A stretch of 64,000 nucleotides of DNA, taken from NCBI GenBank assembly GCA_949825065.1, contig OX463848.1:37105491-37169490 (forward strand), read 5' to 3'. Below are positions 1-9,561 of this stretch, piece by piece. The position numbers were made by a program, and so were the translations under genes. The notes under the pieces were generated by a model. It saw nothing but the letters and a program-made list of their open reading frames with translations. It made no database searches and was not told the DNA's origin. Every line of letters begins with the position of its first letter. Within the stretch, counting starts at the first letter, position 1. The DNA comes from Odontocerum albicorne. Lineage: Eukaryota; Arthropoda; Insecta; Trichoptera; Odontoceridae.

Positions 1-825
1 CAGATTGCCATAAAGTAATTAACCCATCAGTTTGTAATATTTACAACGAAAGTGTATTACAATGCAAACTTCAAATGAGCAAACATTTGTTTATAAAAAA
101 AAAACGAAATAAATTCGTGAACCAATTGTTGAGTGACACTCTCGCAAACAACTCTTCATGCGAGCGACCGCCAATTATACATTGTCAAAACAATTATCCC
201 AGTATACACGGCGCCCAGTCATGCAATAATCCGATACATAGGGGTATATTAACATTGGTAATGAGAGCATTCCGTACGTTTAATTTATTAACGTTGGGAC
301 AATCGGAGTTTATTATTTGAGATATTTGTGGCTGAATTGTTTATTTTGCCTTTTAGATTTAATTGTATAGAAACAAAATAAAGTAATTTGGTGACTAAGG
401 AACTTATATAATTTTTTTACTTAAGCCATATAATGAAAAAAAAATTAAATTCTTAGATATTTTTTTTTGACATATACTCGTATAATACATTCATCTCAAA
501 CTCGAAAATGTTTCCATCTTGTACAATTTAGAAGTTACTTTAGAGGAAAGTCGACGAATATATTAAAAAAAATGGCATAATAGATCTGGTAGTATTTTGG
601 GATCTAACGTGGTTGAAATAATTAGATCTGTTGTGGAGAAAGCTTTTGAAAGAGCCTGAAAAAGGTCAAAACTCTTAAGTTTCGTCTGTCTTTTATTTGC
701 TTTTCAAACTCAACACTAGAGGGCAATCTATTATAAGTTTTTTATACAGTTAATATTAATGGCGCATTGTGTTTTTCACTATCCGCCTAGTCTCATACAG
801 TGTTTCTCAAACAGTTTTGATGTCA
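1..825. other. AT-rich stretch without recognised genes
   Basis: I see no conserved protein motif or repeat family here. The short open frame at 75-320 has no recognisable domain and looks like chance. Confidence 0.5.
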
Positions 826-841
826 TTTATTTATTTGTAAA

Positions 842-865
842 TTTACGGTCAATTTCGACCGTAAA
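842..865. other. Short perfect hairpin
   Basis: Nine-base arms tttacggtc and gaccgtaaa face each other across a 6-base loop, just upstream of the 44-bp minisatellite. It could be the edge of an old mobile element or a chance palindrome; function unknown. Confidence 0.4.
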
Positions 866-904
866 ATATAAACAACATAAAATTTTTAAAACTTAGAATA
901 GTCA

Positions 905-3198
905 TGAATGTAAAAAGATATTACATAAAGTACAAACATAAGTTATATAAAATGTAAATGGATATTACAAAAAGTACAAACATTAGTTATATAAAATGTA
1001 AAAAAATATTATAAAAAGTACAAACATTAGTTATATAAAATGTAAAAAGATATTACAAAAAGTACAAACATTAGTTGTATAAAATGTAAAAAGATATTGC
1101 AAAAAGGACAAACATAAGTTATATAAAATGTAAAAAGATATTACAAAAAGGACAAACACTAGTTATATAAAACGTAAAAAGATATTACAAAAAGTACAAA
1201 CATAAGTTATATAAAATGTAAAAAGATATTACAAAAAGGACAAACATTAGTTATATAAAATGTAAAAAGATATTACAAAAAGGACAAACATTAGTTATAT
1301 AAAACGTAAAAAGATATTACAAAAAGGACAAACATTAGTTATATAAAATGTAAAAAGATATTACAAAAAGGACAAACATTAGTTATATAAAACGTAAAAA
1401 GATATTACAAAAAGTACAAACATTAGTTATATAAAATGTAAAAAGATATTACAAAAAGGACAAACATTAGTTATATAAAATGTAAAAAGATATTACAAAA
1501 AGGACAAACATTAGTTATATAAAATGTAAAAAGATATTACAAAAAGTACAAACATTAGTTGTATAAAATGTAAAAAGATATTGCAAAAAGGACAAACATA
1601 AGTTATATAAAATGTAAAAAGATATTACAAAAAGGACAAACACTAGTTATATAAAACGTAAAAAGATATTACAAAAAGTACAAACATAAGTTATATAAAA
1701 TGTAAAAAGATATTACAAAAAGGACAAACATTAGTTATATAAAATGTAAAAAGATATTACAAAAAGGACAAACATTAGTTATATAAAACGTAAAAAGATA
1801 TTACAAAAAGGACAAACATTAGTTATATAAAATGTAAAAAGATATTACAAAAAGGACAAACATTAGTTATATGAAACGCAAAAAGATATTACAAAAAGTA
1901 CAAACATTAGTTATATAAAATGTAAAAAGATATTACAAAAAGTACAAACATAAGTTATATAAAATGTAAAAAGATATTACAAAAAGGACAAACATTGATT
2001 ATATAAAATGTAAAAAGATATTACAAAAAGGACAAACATTAGTTATATAAAATGTAAAAAGATATTACAAAAAGTACAAACATTAGTTGTATAAAATGTA
2101 AAAAGATATTGCAAAAAGGACAAACATAAGTTATATAAAATGTAAAAAGATATTACAAAAAGGACAAACACTAGTTATATAAAACGTAAAAAGATATTAC
2201 AAAAAGTACAAACATAAGTTATATAAAATGTAAAAAGATATTACAAAAAGGACAAACATTAGTTATATAAAATGTAAAAAGATATTACAAAAAGGACAAA
2301 CATTAGTTATATAAAACGTAAAAAGATATTACAAAAAGGACAAACATTAGTTATATAAAATGTAAAAAGATATTACAAAAAGGACAAACATTAGTTATAT
2401 GAAACGCAAAAAGATATTACAAAAAGTACAAACATTAGTTATATAAAATGTAAAAAGATATTACAAAAAGTACAAACATAAGTTATATAAAATGTAAAAA
2501 GATATTACAAAAAGGACAAACATTGATTATATAAAATGTAAAAAGATATTACAAAAAGGACAAACATTAGTTATATAAAATGTAAAAAGATATTACAAAA
2601 AGGACAAACATTAGTTATATAAAACGTAAAAAGATATTACAAAAAGTACAAACATAAGTTATATAAAATGTAAAAAGATATTACAAAAAGTACAAACATT
2701 AGTTATATAAAATGTAAAAAGATATTACAAAAAGGACAAACATTAGTTATATAAAACGTAAAAAGATATTACAAAAAGTTCAAACATTAGTTATATGAAA
2801 TGTAAAAAGATATTACAAAAAGGACAAACATTAGTTATACAAAACGTAAAAAGATATTACAAAAAGTACAAACATTAGTTGTATAAAATGTAAAAATATA
2901 TTACAAAAAGTACAAACATTAGTTATATAAAATGTAAAAAGATATTACAAAAAGTACAAACATTAGTTATATAAAATGTAAAAAGATATTACAAAAAGTA
3001 CAAACATTAGTTATATAAAATGTAAAAAGATATTACAAAAAGTACAAACATTAGTTATATAAAATGTAAAAAGATATTACAAAAAGTACAAACATTAGTT
3101 ATATAAAATGTAAAAATATATTACAAAAAGTACACACATTAGTTATATAAAATGTAAAAAGATATTACAAAAACTACAAATATTAGTTATATAAAACT
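905..3198. repeat. 44-bp minisatellite, about 52 copies
   Basis: A 44-bp unit (core gatattacaaaaaggacaaa) repeats head to tail for about 2.3 kb. Units differ at a few fixed positions: gta/gga, aaatg/aaacg, ttag/taag and ttgat. Rare variants recur at set distances: the ttagttgtat variant lies at 1071, 1555 and 2083 (484 = 11 units, then 528 = 12 units). The gaaacgc and cattgatt variants each recur after 528 bp. This is a higher-order repeat produced by block duplication. No frame stays open, so it is not coding. Confidence 0.95.
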
Positions 3199-3226
3199 AC
3201 GATACATAGGTACATCAAAGTGTTTA

Positions 3227-3412
3227 CAGTAATATCTCGATTATCCGGGGTCACATTCACTGGGTTTGCAGATTAACCGGGGCAGTGAAAAAATCTAATT
3301 AAGTTAACATTTTTAAATATTATTTAAAATATAGAAAAAAAATGGATTTTTTTATTGCCCCGGTCAATCAGCAATCTGGCTAACGCGACCCCGGATTATA
3401 GAGAGTCTACTG
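3227..3412. mobile_element. Tigger/pogo-type MITE
   Basis: A 186-bp non-autonomous element flanked by TA on both sides (3225-3226 and 3413-3414). The left end starts CAGTAATATCTCGATTATCC. The right end, read on the other strand, starts CAGTAGACTCTCTATAATCC. Both continue into a CCGGGGTC block. A TA target and CAGT termini with a TATAATCCGGG-like block fit pogo/Tigger elements (family knowledge). The interior is AT-rich and codes for nothing. Confidence 0.75.
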
Positions 3413-3479
3413 TATTACAATCACATTGGTATTTTTATAAAATATCTATATATTGGGTTTGATGTAAACATGGTCAGGT

Positions 3480-4528
3480 TTTTGGTGTTTAAATGAAATT
3501 GCGACAAAATATTTTTTGATGAGATTGCCTATTAATATAAAAAAATATTTAAGATAAATATATGTTGAATAGATAATTTGCTAAGAAAAATTTATGTTGA
3601 ATCAATAATTTGTATAGAAAAATATAGGTTGAATAATTCGGAAATCATCCTAGTTTGAGCGGATTGCCTATTATTAAAAAAAATGTTTTGATAAATATAT
3701 GTTGAATAAATAATTTGCTAAGAAAAATATATATTGAATCAATAATTTGTTTAGTAAAATATATCTTGAACTATTCGCAAATCATCCTAGTTTGGGTGGA
3801 TTGCCTAAAAATATATGTTGAATCAATAATTTGTTTATAAAAATATATATTGAATACTTTGCAAATCATCCTAGTTTGGGGGGATTGCCTATTATTTAAA
3901 AAAATAATTGTTTGTTTAGATAAATGTATGTTGAATAAATAATTTGTTTACAAAAATATATTTTGAATAATTCGCACATCATCCTAGTTTGAGTGGATTG
4001 CCTGTTAATAAAAAAAATATATGTTGAATAGATAATTTGCTAAGAAAAATGTATGTTGAATCAATAATTTGTTTAGAAAAATATAGGTTGAATAATTGGG
4101 AAATCATCCTAGTTTAAGCGGATTGCCTATTATTAAAAAAAATGTTGTGATAAATATATGTTGAATAAATAGTTTGCTAAGAAAAATTTATATTCAATCA
4201 ATAATTTGTTTAGAAAAATATATCTTGAACTATTCGCAAATCATCCTAGTTTGAGTGGATTGCCTGTTAATAAAAAAATATTTGTTTAGATAAATATACT
4301 CGTATGTTGAATAGATAATTTGCTAAGAAAAAAATATGTTGACTATATAATTTGTTTAGAAAAATATAGATTGAATAATTCGGAAATCATCCTAGTTTGA
4401 GCGGATTGTCTATTATTAAAAAAATGGTTTTGATAAATATATGTTGAATAAATAGTTTGCTAAGAAAAATTTATATTGAATCAATCATTTGTTTAGAAAA
4501 ATATATCTTAAACTATTCGCAAATTATC
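3480..4528. repeat. Degenerate tandem array, unit about 84-146 bp
   Basis: The phrase atcatcctagtttg recurs at 3644, 3781, 3865, 3978, 4103, 4240, 4386 and 4523 (as attatcct). Each is followed by ggattgcctatta and blocks of tatgttgaataaataattt. Unit length varies because internal sub-blocks are gained or lost. The array resumes at 4935 after an inserted LTR-like element and fades near 5035. Confidence 0.85.
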
Positions 4529-4532
4529 CTAG

Positions 4533-4934
4533 TTTAGCAGAATGGTTCTTATTGGAAGAGATGATGAGGATGATTTGTTGATAAATAATAAAACACGTTA
4601 GATCGCAATGCGGAAAGAGAGAGGAATTTAATTAGTAACGTAGGTATTTATATCTTTTTAGAATGTGCGCAAGAATGCGCTCGTGATATGCCTGCGTCTC
4701 GTTTCTGTAAATGCAAAAACGATTAATTGTTGTATGTAGGTAACAATCTATTTACGGAACGGCGAGACAGCGTGGTGCGTTCTCTCTCTAGTATTGAGTG
4801 CGGTCCGCTCGGCTACGGGATGACTGTCCCGCGGGTGATCTTCGGACTTGTTTACTTAGATTTATCGAGGAATCCGAAGGTCATTTCATCGGTCATTGAC
4901 CGTATGTATGAATGCCGAGTGGGCGACTGCCACA
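4533..4934 (-). mobile_element. Solo-LTR-like element, copy 1
   Basis: About 402 bp interrupts the flanking array. It lies between two CTAG tetranucleotides (4529-4532, 4935-4938), the likely target duplication. On the minus strand it begins TGTGGC and ends GCTAAA. Homologous copies lie at 25088-25496 (opposite orientation) and 63836-64000 (same orientation). In minus orientation there is a TATA-like stretch followed by AATAAA-like sequence, as expected for an LTR. No internal retroelement genes are present, so a solo LTR is the best reading. The open frame at 4727-4984 crosses the element boundary and is not a gene. Confidence 0.6.
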
Positions 4935-5035
4935 CTAGTTTGGGTGGATTGCCTATTATTAAAAAAAAAAAATTGTTTGTTTAGATAAATATATGTTGAA
5001 TAAATAGTGTGGTATACTTTGAAGAATTTATTTGT
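4935..5035. repeat. Right remainder of the degenerate array
   Basis: Resumes with ctagtttgggtggattgcc and a tatgttgaataaatag block, matching the units left of the inserted LTR-like element. Confidence 0.75.
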
Positions 5036-5535
5036 TCAGATAAATAAAAAAAAGATAGCTTTAAATTACGAGTATTAAAACGTTAATCACCTTTTTGTTA
5101 TATATTTCTTTTAAAAATCACAACAATCAAATATAAATTCATGAAAATAAGTGAGCGATAAAATTTATTTAAATAATTCATCAATCAAGAGTTTAAATTT
5201 GATCCGAAGTAGAAGTAGAAGAATTTCTTAAGAAATAAAATCAAATATTATAATTTATGCTCTCAAAAGAGAATGTAATAAATCAAAAATTTACAGATTA
5301 AACTCAATTGAAAACGTCAAGCGTCCGATTTTTCATTGAAAATTTATGACGATAGAGCGAAGAAAATTATGCAAAACGCACCATTACAATTCAAAATCTG
5401 AATGAGTTCTGAAATGTGATTATCTTAACACATTATGAACCGCAAACAAATTTTCGACTCAAAAAAAATCTAAATGTTCGTCATTCGTCCGTTTGAAACT
5501 CTGAATGATGAATATTTTTATTTTCATGTGATTAG
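5036..5535. other. AT-rich stretch, nothing recognised
   Basis: No motif, repeat or open frame that I can support. Confidence 0.5.
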
Positions 5536-5539
5536 ATAT

Positions 5540-5730
5540 TCAGTCTAGAAAAGTTACAATGTATATGGGAGTGAAACGTGGACGTAGAACGAGACTGAAA
5601 ATAACCTATTAAATGCTATATAAATGCGTACAATGAAAATAATACATGGAGTGCAAATTTAAAAGTGAGTACGGAATTAAATGATTAGGGATGAATTGAA
5701 GTTGATAACATAAGACGAATAAGATAAAAC
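5540..5730 (+). pseudogene. Decayed LINE fragment (YGSETW region)
   Basis: Broken frames give a trace of the LINE segment just after the reverse-transcriptase core: a Y/M-G-S-E-T-W-like block (tatgggagtgaaacgtgg), then an LNA..MR block and an I..G block. The same nucleotide phrase recurs near 36310 and 53930, so these are copies of one old LINE family, called LINE-Z here. Several stops and frameshifts; dead. Confidence 0.6.
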
Positions 5731-5760
5731 AAAGTACTATGAAAGATGAATGTTTTTTTT

Positions 5761-5941
5761 AACCTGGCGAGTTTATTACCATGTGGCAATCTCTTCCAAC
5801 CAACCAGAAAGATGTTTTATAGGCCCTAAGTGAACATCAGACTGGAATCCTATTTAAAAAAATCTGGGCTCCAGCGGGGATTGAACCCGCAACCTCCGGA
5901 TCGGCAGACAAGTTTCTTATCACCAGGCCACGGAGGTCGTC
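5761..5941 (-). mobile_element. tRNA-derived SINE1 copy
   Basis: Read on the minus strand: a tRNA-like head with an A-box-like segment (tggcctggtgataag) and a B-box (gcgggttcaatccc), then a body with ccagtctg. It ends in a tail ggttggttggaagagattg followed by ccacatggtaat and cgccaggtt. The tail forms a stem-loop shared with other copies here. Pol III boxes inside the head are the expected promoter for this class. It is a full-length copy. Confidence 0.85.
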
Positions 5942-6019
5942 AGAATGTTTTTATGTTCAAGTGATTAAGATACTCATAGCCTAGATAAGTTATCATTACT
6001 ATCACCATTATCATCACCA

Positions 6020-6300
6020 TCACGCCATGTCATCGCGATGTATCGTCAAAAGGACCCTTAGTTCTAGTGAAGGATAGAAATTAGTGGAAACAATTCATGG
6101 AAATTAGTGGAAACCATACATTCCTTGATCTTCTTCATCCACTCCTTCCACTCACATTTTCACTGTATATTTATTTGCTCCTAATCTTCCTCAATATACC
6201 AGCCTAAGTTTACATTCATTTCTAATCGCTTTGCTCCGTATTCTGTTATACAGTATCACCCCATATATTTTTCAAAGTGCTGTTTTTCTACCATATTATG
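6020..6300 (-). pseudogene. Decayed LINE-Z fragment
   Basis: Minus-strand frames give a RIRSKAIRNECKLR-like stretch followed by E/GRL and ..EEDQGM segments. This is the pattern that follows YGSETW in LINE-Z copies elsewhere in the window. Multiple stops. A CAT/CAC-rich microsatellite patch sits at its edge (5998-6025). Confidence 0.5.
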
Positions 6301-6965
6301 TATGTAAAATTGTTTAAATCGTGTTGATTCTACAAAAAAACTATTTTTTTTGTTTTAATCATTTTTTAATATAGTGATTTTCAAGACTCCGGACTGAAAA
6401 GGGTTAAAGGAAGACGCTGGCGCGGTGACAAAGGATGTCTCGATGAGAACGGACGTGATTTGGATTCCCGAATTGTCGCTGTAAAGGGGTGTCTGGTGAA
6501 TTTTTCATGCCTGATTGATAATTTGCCAGATTTAGAGACGTGAGGATTCTTCTCTATTTCCAGAGGTTGACGTAAAACGAGTATTTTAAGAATATTTCAG
6601 CCTGCAAGAATGATATGAAAGATTAGTTAATATGTTATATTGCTTTAAAGGATAATTTTTGGTCTATTGACAATCTTCCTTGATACAATAATAATTATTT
6701 TAAAACTAGGTTTGTTTGACACTCGAATGTGAAAAAAATCTAAACAAAAAACTTAAATTAAAGTGTCAGGCTCCTTTCGCTTTACCCAAAGCATTGTCGA
6801 AGACCTGCCACTAGAATCTACGTATAATGTGCATAATTTATTTTCGCATTTAAGTGTCAAATTATTTTGTTTGAATTTCGTATTTAAATGTCGAATCATT
6901 TTGGATTTCTTATATATGAATATCAAAGTAATTAAAACAATATACAATACGAGTATATTTTATCA
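6301..6965. other. Unassigned stretch with a GC-richer island at 6400-6560
   Basis: No gene or known repeat. The segment 6400-6560 is clearly less AT-rich than its surroundings and shows no similarity to the repeat families of the window. It could be low-copy sequence such as a regulatory element or an exon piece, but no splice or coding evidence supports either. Confidence 0.4.
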
Positions 6966-6970
6966 TGACT

Positions 6971-7404
6971 TTTTTTAAACAATCGTATGATCTTCCAAAC
7001 AATCGTTAAATTGTTTTACAAAGTTTTTTTTAAACAATCGTATGATCTTCCAAACAATCGTTAAATTTTTTATAGTTTTTTTAAACAATCGTATCATCTT
7101 CCAAACAATCGTTAAATTGTTTTATAAAGTTTTTTAAACAATCGTATGATCTTCCAAACACTCGTTGAATTGTTTTATAAAGTTTTTTTTAACAATCGTA
7201 TGATCTTCCAAATAATCGTTAAATTGCTTTATAAAGATTTTTAAACAATCGTATGATCTTCCAAACAATCGTTAAATTGTTTTATAAAGTTTTTTTAAAG
7301 AATCGTATGATCTTCCAAACAATCGTTAAATTGTTTTATAAAGTTTTTTCAAACAATCATATGATCTGCCAAACAATTGTTTAATTGTTTTATAAAGTTT
7401 TTTA
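6971..7404. repeat. About 53-bp tandem repeat, 8 copies
   Basis: Units contain aacaatcgtatgatcttcc and aatcgttaaattgtttt. The aatcgtatga marker falls at 6981, 7036, 7087, 7140, 7193, 7247, 7301 and 7354, a spacing of 51-55 bp. Length changes sit in the T-runs. Non-coding. Confidence 0.9.
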
Positions 7405-7689
7405 ATGCTGGGTGCGCGATTAAAAATTTTTATCTAGAGAGAAAAATCAGTTAATATAAAACTATATAAAAAAAACCCACAAACAACGAAAAAACATATT
7501 AAAATTGATTATCGATTGCACGAGTATATGGTATGATACAAAGGGCGATTACCCAAAATATGCTCACCACGTCGAACTTCTCACGGTGTGTAACTATAGA
7601 AGTCTCGAAACAATAAGGCAAGAATCCACTACGAAATTCCTAATAAAGGTTTTTTAAGGTTTCTTTAATTGTCCCGCGATTCTAGAAGC

Positions 7690-7893
7690 ACTAAGTTTAT
7701 ATGTACCCAATAAATATAGCCGTGCAAGGAATCACCCTCTGTTCTACATACCAACTTACAGGACGAATATCATGGCTAAACACTCACTCACGCGTGCTAT
7801 AGAGATATTGAACCAACTGAATGACACTGTTGACATATTCTCGGCCCCGCCTAACAGTATGAGAAGAATCCTGGCTGATATTCTTCCTAACGA
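7690..7893 (+). pseudogene. LINE ORF2 C-terminal fragment
   Basis: The plus strand encodes a stretch with RNHPLFYIPTYRTN, then an R-AIEILNQLNDTVDIF block and MRRILADILPNE, followed by a stop at 7893-7895. This matches the layout at the C-terminus of Jockey/CR1-type ORF2 proteins, where a P..RT.......R...LLN....D.DIF segment precedes the stop. The LINE at 9160-12648 has the comparable LLNGTASDIDIF segment. No upstream RT domain is attached, so this is a 5'-truncated relic. The minus-strand open frame at 7784-8017 is its shadow. Confidence 0.6.
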
Positions 7894-8133
7894 ATAAGCT
7901 AACGCTAGAAGCAGACCCTCTTTGTGTTACAGGAGAAATCCGTGCAAAGTGGATAAAAATAAATATAAATTTAAAAAAGGATGGGAAAGAATTATGATAG
8001 AATTCCAGGTAAAACATGCTAAGTCACCAAAAAAATGTTATTTTTTTTTAATTGCGTTTTTAAACACGTCAACGGTGGTGTGAGTTCTATTAATTAGTTG
8101 AGTTCACAGTCGAACAGCTTGAAAAGTTAAATA

Positions 8134-8215
8134 TCACGTAAGAAATGAAGAACTGTGAACTGGAAAAGCTAAAAAGCAATCTCTTTTGGAGTGTTGTGGC
8201 TCATGTTTTTTAATG
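8134..8215 (-). pseudogene. Short LINE C-terminal scrap
   Basis: The minus strand encodes KRDCFLAFPVHSSSF, closely matching KKRDCLLSFPAHRSSF in the LINE end at 52450-52715. Only about 80 bp is recognisable. Confidence 0.4.
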
Positions 8216-8419
8216 GAAAATAAATATTGAAGGTTTTCGGGAAACCTGAAAACTTGACATAAATAAAATTTGTGTTTGTCAGTATTACTTAATAATTTTA
8301 AGTTGATATCTAAGATATTTTTTAATATTTGTTTGCTTGTTAATATCATAAAACGAGAAATTTAAAAAATGTTATTAAAAACTTTAGAAAGTATTCTAGG
8401 GGAAAAAAATACTATAGTT

Positions 8420-9159
8420 TTATACTTTATCATAGTACACCATATAACATACGTATTACATATTTTATCACAATTTTATCATAGTACAACATATAACATA
8501 CGTATTACATATTTTATCACAATTTTATCATAGTACACCATATAACATACGTATTACATATTTTATCATAGTACACCATATAACATACGTATTACATATT
8601 TTATCACAATTTTATCATAGTACAACATATAACATACGTATTACATATTTTATCACAATTTTATCATAGTACACCATATAACATACGTATTACATATTTT
8701 ATCACAATTTTATCATAGTACACCATAGAACATACGTATTACATATGTTATCACAATTTTATCATAGTACACCATATAACATACGTATTACATATTTTAT
8801 CACAATTTTATCATAGTACACCATATAACATACGTATTACATATTTTATCATAGTACACCATATAACATACGTATTACATATTTTATCACAATTTTATCA
8901 TAGTACAACATATAACATACGTATTACATATTTTATCACAATTTTATCATAGTACACCATAGAACATACGTATTACATATGTTATCACAATTTTATCATA
9001 GTACACCATATAACATACGTATTACATATTTTATCACAATTTTATCATAGTACACCATATAACATACGTTTTACATATTTTATCATAGTACACCATATAA
9101 CATACGTATTACATATTTTATCACAATTTTATCATAGTACAACATATAACATACGTATT
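8420..9159. repeat. 49-bp satellite, left part
   Basis: Units contain ataacatacgtattacatat, ttatcacaattttatcatag and tacacc. The spacing is 49 bp, with some units shortened by about 11-12 bp through loss of the cacaattttat block. A marked variant (catagaacatac followed by catatgttatc) recurs several units apart, so blocks were duplicated. The array is broken at 9160 by a LINE and continues at 12649. Confidence 0.95.
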
Positions 9160-9561
9160 GATAAAAATGCAAATAATACGTTGAAGAATCTAAATGAATC
9201 AGAGGAGCCCACAGCCACAGTGACTCACGTTGTTTGGACAGAAGTTCGGAAAAAAAGAACTGTAATTCGTGGCACATTGCACAGTGAAATGAACACCAAT
9301 AAATTTGTTTTTTACCATTGCTATCCTCTTCATCGTGAAACGAATGAAGAGGATTTAGAAATATACTTAAAAAAATTGGATGCTACCGGCTCATTCAAAG
9401 TGTCGAAATTGAAATCCCGCGGTGACTACTCGTCATTCAAGATCGGAATAGAGGTAAGCAAGACCGAATCAATTTTGTCTCCAAGTAATTGGCCCCGTAA
9501 AACCTTTTTGAAAAAATGGATAACCAATTTGGAGGCTCCTAAACTACCGAGCCATTACTGA
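9160..9561 (+). CDS. LINE ORF1 C-terminal part (nucleic-acid-binding protein)
   Basis: An open frame runs from the 5' truncation point to TGA at 9559-9561, about 133 codons. It has no true start: the first residues follow satellite sequence, and TTG at 9181 is only an internal codon. Residues corresponding to R-GT...FVFYHCYPLH, then EEDLEIYLKKL, KVSKLKSR..YSSFKIGI and NWPRKTFLKKW match the C-terminal domain of insect non-LTR ORF1 proteins, which bind element RNA in ribonucleoprotein particles (family knowledge). The upstream zinc-knuckle region expected for many ORF1 proteins is missing through truncation. The frame is the same as that of ORF2, which starts immediately after the stop. Confidence 0.7.
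   Translation, partial: DKNANNTLKNLNESEEPTATVTHVVWTEVRKKRTVIRGTLHSEMNTNKFVFYHCYPLHRETNEEDLEIYLKKLDATGSFKVSKLKSRGDYSSFKIGIEVSKTESILSPSNWPRKTFLKKWITNLEAPKLPSHY

Noticed and set aside
905..3198. CRISPR array
   Set aside because: Units are contiguous without unique spacers and the sequence is eukaryotic; it is a minisatellite.
5866..5941. Functional tRNA gene on the minus strand
   Set aside because: A- and B-boxes are present, but the sequence runs on into a SINE body and tail shared with many copies, and the cloverleaf arms do not pair well.
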